From positions 62,001 to 126,000 of the forward strand of contig CAYNHF010000016.1 in the NCBI GenBank assembly GCA_964397045.1: a stretch of DNA of 64,000 nt, written 5' to 3'. Below are positions 8,646 to 16,998 of this stretch, in pieces. Both the position numbers and the translations under genes were made by a program. Numbering within the stretch: the stretch's first letter is position 1; every line of letters starts with the position of its first letter. The notes under the pieces are model-generated. The model searched no databases. It saw only the letters and a list, made by a program, of their open reading frames with translations, and was not told the origin of the DNA. This DNA comes from CAYNHF01 sp964397045 (GTDB lineage: Bacteria > Actinomycetota > Acidimicrobiia > Spongiisociales > UBA5794).

Positions 8646-9458
8646 CTAGGCGCCCACCCAGTCGCTCATGACCGCGAACGCTCCGCCTGAGGACCCGGTC
8701 CCGGTATCTACGAGGGGGTAGTAGCCGGCCAGAAACGCGGCGGCGTCACGTGCGCCGTCTGCGAAGGGCACGAATTCGATGCGCACTCGAAAGTCCGATC
8801 CCGAGGCATGCAGCATTCGGACCTCAACCGTGGTATCCGACCCGCGCAGCGCGTCTTCCATCGTGGTCAGGTCATTCGCATGGACCAGATCCACGACCGA
8901 CGACCCGACGAGTTCGTTCACCGGCCTGCCGAACATATCGGCAACTGCCGGCTCCGAGAACAACAGCGCACCCTTGTCGTCGAGGATTGCCATGCCGACT
9001 GCCGCCTCACGGCTGCCGTTCGGGGTCGTAGCGTCTGCCGAGTCGAAGTGATGGCGCTGGATCGCGAATTGGATGGACTTGGCGAGCACCTCAGGGCCGA
9101 TCGTGCCCTTTACGAGGTAGTCCTGCGCCCCCGCCCCGATCGCCTCCATGGCGAGGATGTCATCCTCATGCGAGCTGAGGACGACGATGGGGACGTTAGG
9201 AGCTTCGCTGAGGAGGGCGTTGACCGCCTCGAGTCCCTCGGCATCCGGCAGGATCAGGTCGAGGAGAATGCACTCGGGCTCGGACTCCCGGATCAGGGTG
9301 ATGGCGGTTTCGAGTTTTCGAGTATGGCGCAGATCATCGACGTCCGGCCACACATCAACGAGCATCGACCGTACCAGGCGTACGTGCAGCGGGTTGTCCT
9401 CCACCAGCAGGATGTTCGGCATAGGTCCGTGGTCACCGAACGCACTGTCGATTTGCAT
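8646..9458 (-). CDS. Response regulator with receiver and PAS domains
   Basis: The N-terminal receiver domain holds NILLVEDN (acidic pair), the phospho-acceptor Asp67 in LLDLILPDAEG, VLSSHED and the Lys of DYLVKG. A PAS domain follows (MAILDDKGALLFSEPAVADM then LVGSSVVDLVHANDL). No DNA-binding or enzymatic output domain is present, so it may act through protein contacts. I chose ATG at 9458, which has GGAG ten bases upstream; ATG at 9422 (MPNILLV) and at 9536 are alternatives. It points towards rnpB and lies downstream of the aquaporin gene on the same strand. It could be the partner of the kinase at 5643. Confidence 0.88.
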   Translation of the reverse strand: MQIDSAFGDHGPMPNILLVEDNPLHVRLVRSMLVDVWPDVDDLRHTRKLETAITLIRESEPECILLDLILPDAEGLEAVNALLSEAPNVPIVVLSSHEDDILAMEAIGAGAQDYLVKGTIGPEVLAKSIQFAIQRHHFDSADATTPNGSREAAVGMAILDDKGALLFSEPAVADMFGRPVNELVGSSVVDLVHANDLTTMEDALRGSDTTVEVRMLHASGSDFRVRIEFVPFADGARDAAAFLAGYYPLVDTGTGSSGGAFAVMSDWVGA

Positions 9459-9540
9459 CGTGTTCGCACTCCAAGGGCGGTACTTCTGAATCCTTTCCAT
9501 CGGGCCAAAAGCCGCGTTGCTTGAGGGTTTCTGCACGCAA

Positions 9541-9569
9541 CTGGGGGGCGGACATCGCCCGCCCCCCAG
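9541..9569 (-). terminator. Hairpin after the aquaporin gene
   Basis: CTGGGGGGCGG and CCGCCCCCCAG form a perfect 11-bp stem around a 7-base loop, 29 bases past the aquaporin stop and before the response-regulator start. No T run is seen. Confidence 0.6.
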
Positions 9570-9597
9570 TCGTCGGTCTGCCGAACCCTCGGCGCAG

Positions 9598-10302
9598 CTA
9601 CGCCAACTCCTTTTCCCCGACTTCCGTTGTAATGGCCTTGTAGAGCAGCCACCCGATTGCAGCTCCGATAAAGGGTGCGGTCACGTAGACCCAGAAGTCG
9701 GTCCAGACGCCACCGACCAGCGCAGAGGCCAGGGAACGGGCCGGGTTCACCGAGGCTCCCGACATGTTCGCCGCCGACAGATGGATCGCGACCAGCGTGA
9801 ACGAGATCGCCAGAAACGCCGTCGTGCCGAACTCCTTGCTCTGGGTGACCTTCAAGATCACGCCGATGAAGATGGCGGTGAGGATGACCTCGAGAAAGAA
9901 CGCACCACTCGTAGAGGTCGTGGCACCAGGGGTGGTCGCCGTGCTGGCAACCGCCGCTCGACTCGACGCCGCCATGATCGCGACACCTGCGAGCACCGCA
10001 CCACCGGACTGTGCAACCACGTAGGTCATGAAGGTCCCGAGATCAATCCGCTTGTCGATCAGCGCGGCCAGGCTCACGGCAGGGTTGAAATGTCCCCCTG
10101 AAACCTCTCCGAAGGCATACAGACCACCAAGCAATGCAAGCCCGAATCCGAAGGAGAGCACCACCAGACCTGCAGCGCCTCCCCTCCCGTCTGCAAGGGC
10201 TGCCCCTCCGCCGCCACCCGCCAAGATGGCGAGGCCACCGATGAACACCAGTGTGAACGTGCCGAGAATCTCGGCAAGCCACGCTCTCGCGCTATCTGAC
10301 AT
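9598..10302 (-). CDS. Aquaporin / MIP-family channel
   Basis: The 234-residue product has six membrane helices and both half-helix signatures of the family: SGGHFNPAVSLA and SGASVNPARSLAS, the second with the Arg of the selectivity filter. The channel conducts water and perhaps small neutral solutes. Length and the residues around the second NPA motif fit the AqpZ-like group rather than glycerol facilitators, which have NPARD. A Thr/Ser-rich loop (ATTPGATTSTS) sits between helices three and four. It starts at ATG 10302 and is transcribed away from the F420 oxidoreductase gene. Confidence 0.93.
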   Translation of the reverse strand: MSDSARAWLAEILGTFTLVFIGGLAILAGGGGGAALADGRGGAAGLVVLSFGFGLALLGGLYAFGEVSGGHFNPAVSLAALIDKRIDLGTFMTYVVAQSGGAVLAGVAIMAASSRAAVASTATTPGATTSTSGAFFLEVILTAIFIGVILKVTQSKEFGTTAFLAISFTLVAIHLSAANMSGASVNPARSLASALVGGVWTDFWVYVTAPFIGAAIGWLLYKAITTEVGEKELA

Positions 10303-10538
10303 CTCGACTCCTCATCTATGGGCCGTAGGTATGACTCTCGCGGATCCGGCGCGGTTACCGAAGGATTTCGCGTTGCCTCGGGCATTCGTGGGTTGGCGTG
10401 AGTACTCGAGACAACGGGAGTCAAGGGTCCGAAACGCGCGAAACGTGGGCCCCTGCAGCGTCTGCGTACGGTACCCCTGGAACCTGGCGAAGCCCACCTA
10501 AGCTGGCACTTCGGCGCCGAGTAATCCGGGGAGGGTCG

Positions 10539-11528
10539 TTGACTCGATTCGCGTACTTCTGTGGACATGAACAGTGGCAACCGGAGGACCTGGTGCGTCA
10601 CGCCGCACTCGCGGAGGAGGTGGGATTCGACTTCGTCGTCGTGTCCGAGCATTTTCATCCCTGGGTCGACGATACTTCGGCTTCCGGTTTCGCCTTCTCC
10701 ACCCTGGGCGCGATCGCCCAGGCGACCGAGCGAGTCGGAATGGCAACCGGAGTCACCACACCGCTTTTCCGGTATCACCCCGCAGTGGTCGCGCAAGCGG
10801 CAGCCACTATCGACCGACTCTCTGGTGGTCGCTTTGCTCTCGGCGTGGGCACGGGAGAGAACATCAACGAGGGACCGCTCGGATATCCGTTCCCACGCTA
10901 TGCCGAGCGTGCGGCTCGGATGGCCGAAGCGCTCCAGATCATGCGCCGTTTACTCGACGGCGAGAAACTCGACTTCGCAGGCGAGTACTACCGCACCGAT
11001 CGCGCGCGCCTCTACAGCCCGCCCGTCGGCGACGTCCCGATCTGGATGGCCGCTGGGGGACCAAAGTCTGCCGGTCTCGCCGCCCGCCTGGCAGACGGGG
11101 TCATCACCAGCGTCAAGGACCCTGCCGAGACCCGGGAACGAGTGATCGACCCGGCTTACGAAGTCGCCGCGGCCGCCGGGCGCTCCATCCCCCGGATTGT
11201 GGCCAGCCGTTGGTCGATCAGGGCCGAAAACGAAGACCTTGCCTGGGAAGCGTTGACCGCATGGCGGGGACTGCGAGCGCCCGGCCGTCTCGAAGCCGTC
11301 GACCCCACGGAACTCCGAATGCGGGCAGACGCGATGCCGCGCGCCGACATCCTCAGCCGGTACAGCCTGGTCGGTGGTGCGGAAGACTATGTGACCACCT
11401 ATCTGCCGTTGGTGACCGACATCGCGGCAGACATCGTCACGATCCAAACGACCTCGCTCGATCAGGAATCGACCATTCGGATGCTGGGTAGCGACGTGCT
11501 GCCGCGTTTGAGGGCTGCCGCCGCCTGA
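10539..11528 (+). CDS. F420-dependent luciferase-like oxidoreductase (TIGR03557-type)
   Basis: The protein starts TRFAYFCGHEQWQPEDLVRH and has the LLM fold landmarks: VVSEHFHPWVDD, GMATGVTTPLFRYHPAVVAQ, SGGRFALGVGTGENINE and a C-terminal half close to F420-dependent glucose-6-phosphate dehydrogenase. I chose TTG at 10539 because GGGGAGGG lies just before it and the upstream frame reads as unrelated sequence; the product is then 329 residues, the usual length. Such enzymes move hydride between coenzyme F420 and a sugar phosphate or other substrate; the substrate here is unknown. The 236 bases before it hold no gene I can support. Confidence 0.88.
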   Translation: MTRFAYFCGHEQWQPEDLVRHAALAEEVGFDFVVVSEHFHPWVDDTSASGFAFSTLGAIAQATERVGMATGVTTPLFRYHPAVVAQAAATIDRLSGGRFALGVGTGENINEGPLGYPFPRYAERAARMAEALQIMRRLLDGEKLDFAGEYYRTDRARLYSPPVGDVPIWMAAGGPKSAGLAARLADGVITSVKDPAETRERVIDPAYEVAAAAGRSIPRIVASRWSIRAENEDLAWEALTAWRGLRAPGRLEAVDPTELRMRADAMPRADILSRYSLVGGAEDYVTTYLPLVTDIAADIVTIQTTSLDQESTIRMLGSDVLPRLRAAAA

Positions 11529-11530
11529 AG

Positions 11531-12199
11531 TCAGTTGCTCGGTTCGCGATTCTCCAGCGCCCGCTGGATCCGGCCGATCTCCGCCTGCAGGGTCGCGTTG
11601 TCCGGCTCGAGATGCGCTGCAGCCAGGAGCCCGGGTAGTACTCGATCTCGCAGCGCAGCTGCGACCAGACTCGAGGCAGGCGAGTCGTCCAGTTGCTCTG
11701 CGAGGTTGCGGATCTGACCGGAAAATGCCGGCCCCACGGTGGCGGCCATGTCGACCTGCCAGCCTTCGGCTCCCCGCAGCGCGACAACGGTGCCCGTCCC
11801 GCTGCCTCCCCGCAGCGTGACTACCGCAAAGTCGCCGCCCGCCGCGGCGAATTCCTCATACACCCCGACCTCCAGATCCCGAAACGGGGTGCCAGCGAAA
11901 CCCGCGAACTCCTCGCGGAAGGCCGCCCAGTACACGTCGGCAGCCGCCGTCGAGAGGCCGTCCTGAAGCAGCACCGCAGTTTCGTCCGGCGTGTAGGCAT
12001 TCTCGGCCGCGGTCACCACCACCAGACCCTGCTGTTCAACCGCCCTCGAGATCGCCACGCCGTCGGCGCTCGCAACCGCGTTGACCCAGTCGAACGCAAT
12101 CGCGGTCGGAATGCGCTCGAACGTGGAGTTGGTGGTCGAGTCGGCACCGCACGCAACCGCGAGCAGCATCAGACCGAGCAGCGGGACCAGGCGTCGCAT
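11531..12199 (-). CDS. Putative lipoprotein of unknown function
   Basis: The 222-residue product begins with a lipoprotein signal (MRRLVPLLGLMLLAVACG; Cys17 as the lipidated residue). The rest is a soluble alpha/beta protein: FERIPTAIAFDWVNAVASAD, then a helical middle and a strand pair around FAVVTLRGGSGTGTVVALRG. It ends in a helical tail (LQAEIGRIQRALENREPSN). I do not recognise the family. It is convergent with the F420 gene, with only two bases between the stops, and divergent from the TauE/SafE pair. Confidence 0.75.
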   Translation of the reverse strand: MRRLVPLLGLMLLAVACGADSTTNSTFERIPTAIAFDWVNAVASADGVAISRAVEQQGLVVVTAAENAYTPDETAVLLQDGLSTAAADVYWAAFREEFAGFAGTPFRDLEVGVYEEFAAAGGDFAVVTLRGGSGTGTVVALRGAEGWQVDMAATVGPAFSGQIRNLAEQLDDSPASSLVAAALRDRVLPGLLAAAHLEPDNATLQAEIGRIQRALENREPSN

Positions 12200-12266
12200 G
12201 ACGTGGCGAGGCTAGCCCAGGTGGCGGCTTGTGCACCCCGGGACCACCGGTTCCTACACTCGCCGC

Positions 12267-12626
12267 GTGTCACGCCCTCTCATCATCAGCCTCGCGATCG
12301 GCATAGTCGCCGGCTTCGTCGGCGGCCTCTTCGGGGTCGGAGGCGGCGTCATCGTGGTCCCCGGTCTGGTCGTATTCCTCGGTGTCGACCAGATCCGCGC
12401 TTCGGCGACATCCACCGCCACGATCGCGGCTGCTGCCGCGGCTGCCCTGCTTCTCTTCGGCTCGGACCGCGCGGTTGACCTGGCAGCGGCAGGCTGGCTC
12501 GTCATCGGGGCAATGGTTGGAGCCGCCATCGGTGCCCGCTACGTGGATCGAGTGCCGACACCCTGGTTGACCAGGAGTTTTGCGGTACTCATGCTGGCGG
12601 CAGCCGCGCGCATGGTTGTGGCGTGA
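12267..12626 (+). CDS. Half-length TauE/SafE-family membrane protein, first of a pair
   Basis: The 119-residue product has four membrane helices and one copy of the family motif, GFVGGLFGVGGGVIVVPGLV. Full TauE/SafE exporters have about 250 residues and two such halves; here the gene encodes one. It starts at GTG 12267 and its stop overlaps the GTG of a second half-length gene (GTGA at 12623), so the two are made together. TauE/SafE proteins move sulfite, sulfonates or other organic anions out of the cell. The pair probably assembles into one transporter (inference). Confidence 0.85.
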   Translation: MSRPLIISLAIGIVAGFVGGLFGVGGGVIVVPGLVVFLGVDQIRASATSTATIAAAAAAALLLFGSDRAVDLAAAGWLVIGAMVGAAIGARYVDRVPTPWLTRSFAVLMLAAAARMVVA

Positions 12627-13030
12627 CCGCGCTTCTCCTGCTCACGGTCGGGCTCGTGGCCGGCGTTATCGCCGCTGGACTTGGTGTTGGAGGTGGAATC
12701 ATTTTCGTGCCTGCGCTCGTGTTATTCCTCGACTACTCCCAACAGCTCGCGCAGGGGACCTCGCTGGCCGTGATCCTGCCGACGGCAGTGGTCGGCGCCA
12801 TCGTCCACGCCAGACGAGGCAGGGTCATCGGGAAGCTGGCACTGCCCATTGCGAGCGCAGGGGTCGTCGGCGCTCTTCTCGGCGCCGGTTTGGCGTTGCA
12901 GCTAGATGGTCTGCTGCTGCGTCGTCTCTTTGCCACCCTGCTGGTGATCCTGGCGCTGCGCCTGCTCTGGCAGACGCGCCGCAGCGACTCATCGCCGGTC
13001 GATGGGCACGTTCACGACGCCGGTTCGTAG
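12623..13030 (+). CDS. Half-length TauE/SafE-family membrane protein, second of a pair
   Basis: The 135-residue product repeats the plan of its upstream neighbour: GVIAAGLGVGGGIIFVPALV near the N-terminus and four helices, ending in a hydrophilic tail (QTRRSDSSPVDGHVHDAGS). Its start overlaps the stop of the first half gene by four bases. Its last 42 bases overlap, tail to tail, the end of the metal-dependent-hydrolase-like gene on the other strand. The two halves differ clearly in sequence, so they are not a recent duplication. No frameshift could fuse them without changing the stop, so the split looks genuine. Confidence 0.85.
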   Translation: MTALLLLTVGLVAGVIAAGLGVGGGIIFVPALVLFLDYSQQLAQGTSLAVILPTAVVGAIVHARRGRVIGKLALPIASAGVVGALLGAGLALQLDGLLLRRLFATLLVILALRLLWQTRRSDSSPVDGHVHDAGS

Positions 13031-13522
13031 CAACTCCGCTCGCGCCTCAGCTGCACCCAGGTTTCCCTTCCGCCACAGGTAGATGACGTAGGCGGCTCCG
13101 GCCGCTTCCATAGCCCACACCCGCCAATCGGTCACGATCGATACGACATAGTCGCCGGCACCCGTCGGACCGGCCGGCGTGAAACCCCATCCAAGCAACG
13201 GCCACCAGAGCGTTTCCGGGTCTGCCCACATCGCGTCGAGCAGCAGGTGGACGAGAATCCCAACAGCGACCGGCATCCAACGCTTACGTGGCCTGCCTCG
13301 TCGAGTCGTCAGCAGTACCACCACCATCGCCGTGGCGGCGAACGCAAAACTGTGCCCCACTAGCCGCACCGCCCCAAGGCTGTCGTAGAAGAGCAATCCG
13401 ATGGGCGTGTCAATGAGGTCGGCAAGCAGCGCACCCAAGACCAGGAAACGGAGGTCCATCCTTTCGTCGCGGAATGCGTAGCGGACGAGAGCGATCGTGC
13501 CTCCGGTGTGCCAGAAGAGCAC
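12989..13522 (-). CDS. Membrane protein of the YdjM/DUF457 metal-dependent hydrolase type
   Basis: The 177-residue protein has about five membrane helices with the scattered His/Asp residues of this family: LADLIDTPIGL, GHSFAFAATAM and VHLLLDAMWADP. The pattern D..H..H..LD is that of membrane-bound putative hydrolases related to YdjM. No reaction is established. The start is ATG at 13522. It lies 12 bases downstream of the zinc-ribbon gene on the same strand and may belong to the Nif3 transcription unit. Confidence 0.75.
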   Translation of the reverse strand: MLFWHTGGTIALVRYAFRDERMDLRFLVLGALLADLIDTPIGLLFYDSLGAVRLVGHSFAFAATAMVVVLLTTRRGRPRKRWMPVAVGILVHLLLDAMWADPETLWWPLLGWGFTPAGPTGAGDYVVSIVTDWRVWAMEAAGAAYVIYLWRKGNLGAAEARAELLRTGVVNVPIDRR

Positions 13523-13534
13523 GGAGCGTCCGAG

Positions 13535-14245
13535 TCAGGGAACCAGGATCCGGCGACAGTGGATACACCGTGGTGGATCCTGCCGGGTCACGCTGAGCTG
13601 TTCTGCCGCGGTCAGAGTCAAGTGGCAGCCCCCACAGACGCCCTCTGCGAGCCGACCAACGGCCACACCCTCCTTGAGGGGGCGCAACTCCTCGTACAGT
13701 TCGAGTAGATCTCCCTCGATCAGCGCCACGACCTCTGCCTTACGCGCCTCCCTGCGAGCGAGTTCGGCGTCAATCGACTTCCAAGCCTCCTGGATCTCGA
13801 CCTCGAGTGTCGACTTGACCCGTTGCTTCGCCGCAACCTGCTCCGCGAGGGATGCGACACCCTGTTCTTTGGCCTCGCGAAGCTCCATCAGTTCGAGGAT
13901 GCGGTCCTCCATCTCGGTGTTCTTCCGCCCGAGCATCTCGACCTCCTGGCGCAGGTAGTCGGCGTCGCGAGCACTCAGGCCACCGGCATAGAGGCGGTTC
14001 TGCTCGGCATCGAGTTTCTGCTCGGCGATCGTGAGTTCGCCGTTGGTCTTGTCGAGATCGAGCGACAAGTCGCGAAGTTCTGCGGCGGCTGCCCCGTGTG
14101 AGCTCTCGAGTGCCTCAATCTCCGCATGTGTGCTGCGGTAGCGCTCGAGCTCAGGCAAGCCCTGACGCTGGTTGAGCAGTCGATCGATCTGGAGATCCAA
14201 GTCCTGGAGGTCGAGGAGATCGGCCAGGCTTCGCAGCTCCTCCAT
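13535..14245 (-). CDS. Coiled-coil protein with C-terminal zinc ribbon (C4 type)
   Basis: The first 170 residues form a long coiled coil (LQDLDLQIDRLLNQRQGLPE and many heptads), and the end has two CxxC knuckles, CGGCHLTL and CIHCRR, which bind zinc. This family regularly sits next to nif3 and rnhA-like genes in actinobacteria and is thought to handle nucleic acid or proteins; its role is unknown. ATG at 14245 overlaps the last base of the Nif3 stop (TGATG). The longer frame upstream is rich in Arg and is only the Nif3 gene read in another frame. Confidence 0.9.
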   Translation of the reverse strand: MEELRSLADLLDLQDLDLQIDRLLNQRQGLPELERYRSTHAEIEALESSHGAAAAELRDLSLDLDKTNGELTIAEQKLDAEQNRLYAGGLSARDADYLRQEVEMLGRKNTEMEDRILELMELREAKEQGVASLAEQVAAKQRVKSTLEVEIQEAWKSIDAELARREARKAEVVALIEGDLLELYEELRPLKEGVAVGRLAEGVCGGCHLTLTAAEQLSVTRQDPPRCIHCRRILVP

Positions 14246-15300
14246 CAGGTGGCCTCCCAGGGACTCGCGTCGATCGCCGTCACGTCGTGTGCGACGTCGA
14301 CAACGTTCGCGACGGCAGCGTACAACCTCCCGACACCGGGTCGTTCGGTGGGACCGTGGGCGGCGTCGACCACGGCGAGACCGCACTCATTGGCAAGCCG
14401 AGCCTGGTGATGGGCAATGTCGCCGGTTACGAACGCGTCTGCCCCGGTCGCAGCTGCGGCGTCGAGCATCGATCCGCCCGACCCGGGCAGTACCGCAACC
14501 CGGTCGACGAGGGCGACGCCGCCGGCAGCCAACCGCGGCGTGATCATCAACCGCTTTCCGACCGAAGCGGCAAAATCCGTAATCGGCAACGGCGCAGGCA
14601 GCGCACCGACCCGACCCACATACGCCGCGTTGCCGCGGGCCTCGAACACGTCGTACCGCGGCCGCGGATCGGCTGACACGGCACCCAGCGCCGCTACCAC
14701 CACGTCGAGCTTGCCGACGTCGACCAGCATCTCGATCCGCTCGACGGTTTCCTCCACGGATGTCGCGGCGGCGACCCCTGTGGAACGAAAGCTGCAGCCT
14801 GTCGCCCCGGCGAGAGACCCGGCTCCCGCCGCCGCCAGCGCCGCCCGCACCAAGGGTGACTGGTCGGAAGTCGCATAGGTGACCAGCCGGACCACGTTGG
14901 GCCCCCACAGTGGGCCGAAGCCGGAGACCTCCTCGAGGCCGAGCGCATGCGCCAGCGCATCTGCAGTGCCGCCGGGAGCAACATCGAACGCGGTATGTAC
15001 GACGACCAAGTTGACGCCGGCACGTATCAAGCGGTGCGCTCTTCCCGAAGCGCCCTGCCCGGCGACCAGGCGGCGCGTAGCGTGAAACAGGAGGGGATGG
15101 TACGTCACCAGCGTATCGACCGACCGATCCAGCACGGCATCGACCACCGGGCTCGTCACCTCGTGGCAAACGGCAACCGTTCCGGCGGGCTCCTTGCGGT
15201 CGCCGAGCTGGAGACCGACGGGATCCCAGCCGGCCGCCGCATCAAAAGGCGCGATCGCAGCGATCGCCGAAGTGAGTTCTCCAACCGTCAGTGTCGACAT
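14245..15300 (-). CDS. Nif3-like dinuclear metal centre protein
   Basis: The protein of 351 residues has the Nif3 family landmarks: WDPVGLQLGD, TYHPLLFHATRR (metal-binding His), VVVHTAFDVAPGGTADALA, and near the end TGDIAHHQARLA and DAAHGPTERPG, which complete the two-metal site. Nif3 proteins are widespread; some act as GTP cyclohydrolase-like or metal-dependent hydrolases, but the physiological role is unsettled. The first residues (MSTLTVGELTSAIAAIAPF) are typical, so ATG at 15300 is a good start. It is translationally coupled to the zinc-ribbon gene. Confidence 0.92.
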   Translation of the reverse strand: MSTLTVGELTSAIAAIAPFDAAAGWDPVGLQLGDRKEPAGTVAVCHEVTSPVVDAVLDRSVDTLVTYHPLLFHATRRLVAGQGASGRAHRLIRAGVNLVVVHTAFDVAPGGTADALAHALGLEEVSGFGPLWGPNVVRLVTYATSDQSPLVRAALAAAGAGSLAGATGCSFRSTGVAAATSVEETVERIEMLVDVGKLDVVVAALGAVSADPRPRYDVFEARGNAAYVGRVGALPAPLPITDFAASVGKRLMITPRLAAGGVALVDRVAVLPGSGGSMLDAAAATGADAFVTGDIAHHQARLANECGLAVVDAAHGPTERPGVGRLYAAVANVVDVAHDVTAIDASPWEAT

Positions 15301-15324
15301 CGCTGCGATGCTAGACCCGTTGGT

Positions 15325-15900
15325 TCACGCCGCATCGACCGGGCCCAACGTCTTGCTCACCGTCACTACCCCGGCCTCGACCTGATCGACCTCGAACCCT
15401 GCAGACTGCATCAGGCCTGCTGCGCCCTCATTGCCACCGAGGTACATCGCCTCGAAAGCTGTGATCCCCCGGTCGACCGCAGCCGATTCCAGGAGACGCA
15501 CCAACATCTTCCCGAGCCCGGCTTGGCGCCAGTTCTCCTTCACAGTGACGGCGATCTCGGCGACCCCTGAATCGGGTTTGCCCTCGTAGCGGGCAATCGC
15601 CACCCCCTCGCCTTCCGTCCCGTCATCATCGACGAAGACAACCAGCGCAAGCCGATGGACGTAGTCGACTTCCGTGAGGTAGCGAAGCCGGGCCGCGTCG
15701 AGATGCACTGTTGGCGTAAAGAACCGCATGTAGAGGGTCTGGGCATCCGCGTTGTGGATTTCCTCTCCGAGACGCTCTGCATCGGTAGGCAGGACCGGTC
15801 GAATCCGCAGCGTGACGCCAGACTCCGCCTCCACCCGCCGCTCGAGTTCATGGGGATAGCCCTCGGGTGGTGAACTCGAGGACTGATTGGCGCGACTCAC
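15325..15900 (-). CDS. GNAT-family N-acetyltransferase
   Basis: GTG at 15900 follows GAGGAG by four bases and gives a 191-residue protein. The GNAT signs are LRIRPVLPTDAERLGEEI at the N-terminal strand, VAEIAVTVKENWRQAGLGKM (the acetyl-CoA pyrophosphate loop QAGLGK) and LMQSAGFEV towards the C-terminus. It resembles the GNAT modules found alone or in acyl-CoA synthetase-like protein acetylases (Pat/YfiQ). The substrate is unknown. It lies between Nif3 and the zinc-binding lipoprotein gene, from which it is divergent. Confidence 0.85.
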   Translation of the reverse strand: MSRANQSSSSPPEGYPHELERRVEAESGVTLRIRPVLPTDAERLGEEIHNADAQTLYMRFFTPTVHLDAARLRYLTEVDYVHRLALVVFVDDDGTEGEGVAIARYEGKPDSGVAEIAVTVKENWRQAGLGKMLVRLLESAAVDRGITAFEAMYLGGNEGAAGLMQSAGFEVDQVEAGVVTVSKTLGPVDAA

Positions 15901-15984
15901 GTGTCTCCTCCGGAGAGCGCATCGTACGCCTCGCAGCGCGACGACCCGCCGACCTCGTCGCGCAATCGTTCTCAGGCACCCGAG

Positions 15985-16012
15985 TTCGCAGGACACCCCT
16001 CCCACCTATAAT
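15985..16012 (+). promoter_or_regulatory. Likely promoter of the zinc-binding lipoprotein gene
   Basis: TATAAT at 16007-16012 is a perfect -10 box, with TTCGCA (4 of 6 to TTGACA) 16 bases upstream at 15985-15990. It faces the gene at 16056. Confidence 0.55.
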
Positions 16013-16026
16013 GATAGTGATTCTCA
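16012..16026. promoter_or_regulatory. Zur/Fur-type operator
   Basis: TGATAGTGATTCTCA matches 13 of 15 positions of the palindrome TGATAATGATTATCA recognised by Fur-family repressors such as Zur. It starts at the last base of the -10 box and covers the expected transcription start, the usual place for repression. With a zinc-type binding protein downstream, Zur is the best guess. Confidence 0.7.
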
Positions 16027-16055
16027 AAACCACTAAACGAGACCAGGACGAAACA

Positions 16056-16991
16056 ATGAACCGAACCACCCGACCGCTCGCGGTCCTCCTCATCTGCTTG
16101 GCGTTGGTGACCGCGGCTGCCTGCGGAGCGAAGGAGGAAGCGACACCAAAATCCGCCGGTCTCGAAGTGGTTGCCACGACGGCGGTGCTGGGTGAAGTCG
16201 CGACCCGGGTGGCAGGCAGCGGCGCTGCCGTCCACGTGCTGATCGAGCGCGATCTGGATCCTCACGGGTTCACCGCCTCTGCCGCGGATATCGCCCTCCT
16301 GTCCACTGCAGACCTCGTAGTGGCCAACGGCCTGTCCCTCGAGGCTGGCATCGTCGACGCGTTGGCAGCAGTCGAAGCTGAGGGGACTCCGGTCCTCAGA
16401 CTTGCTGAGTTGGTGGACCCCCTGCCCTTCTCAGGCTCCGCAGCCGCGACGGACGGCCTCGACCCCCACTTCTGGCATGATCCAATCCGGATGGCGCTTG
16501 CCGCCGACCGCGTGGCGAGCGCTTTGAGTGAGCTCTCCCCTGAGGCATCTGCCACGTGGCACGAAAACGCGGCCGTCCTCGGCACCGAGATCTCCCGAAC
16601 TCACGACCGTGTCGTACAGATTCTCAACGCCATCGACCCGGTCGACCGCAAACTGGTGACCAACCACGACTCGTTGTCTTATCTCGCGGCGAGGTACGAC
16701 TTCGAGGTGGTGGCAACAGTGATCCCGGGTGGAAGCACAGTCGGTTCACCAAGCGCAGCCGACCTCTCAGACCTCGTCGCGACGCTGCGGGACACCGGGG
16801 TGACTGCGATATTTGCCGAGACGACCCAGTCGGACAGTCTCGCTGAGGCGGTCGCTGCCGAACTCGGTCACGACGTCGCCGTCATCAGCTTGTATTCGGG
16901 AGGCCTGGGCCCGATCGGAAGCCCCGCCGACACCTACACCGGCATGCTGGTGGTGAACGCCGAACTGATTGTGGCGGGACTCGCTCGCTGA
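16056..16991 (+). CDS. znuA: Zinc/manganese-type ABC solute-binding lipoprotein
   Basis: The 311-residue protein has a lipoprotein signal (LICLALVTAAACG) and the cluster A-1 landmarks: VVATTAVLGEVATRVAG, RDLDPHGFTAS (first metal His), GLDPHFWHDPIRMA (second), TNHDSLSYLAARYDF (third), and ETTQSDSLAEAVAAEL near the end. It would catch Zn2+ or Mn2+ outside the membrane and hand it to a permease. No permease or ATPase gene is near, so this is an orphan binding protein. The Zur/Fur-like box in its promoter supports metal control. ATG at 16056 is the only start that gives a proper signal peptide. Confidence 0.88.
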   Translation: MNRTTRPLAVLLICLALVTAAACGAKEEATPKSAGLEVVATTAVLGEVATRVAGSGAAVHVLIERDLDPHGFTASAADIALLSTADLVVANGLSLEAGIVDALAAVEAEGTPVLRLAELVDPLPFSGSAAATDGLDPHFWHDPIRMALAADRVASALSELSPEASATWHENAAVLGTEISRTHDRVVQILNAIDPVDRKLVTNHDSLSYLAARYDFEVVATVIPGGSTVGSPSAADLSDLVATLRDTGVTAIFAETTQSDSLAEAVAAELGHDVAVISLYSGGLGPIGSPADTYTGMLVVNAELIVAGLAR

Positions 16992-16998
16992 GCGCTCG

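Noticed and set aside
10303..10538. Upstream extension of the F420 oxidoreductase or a separate small gene
   Set aside because: The frame is open but the translated sequence is unlike the family, and a strong ribosome site sits just before TTG 10539.
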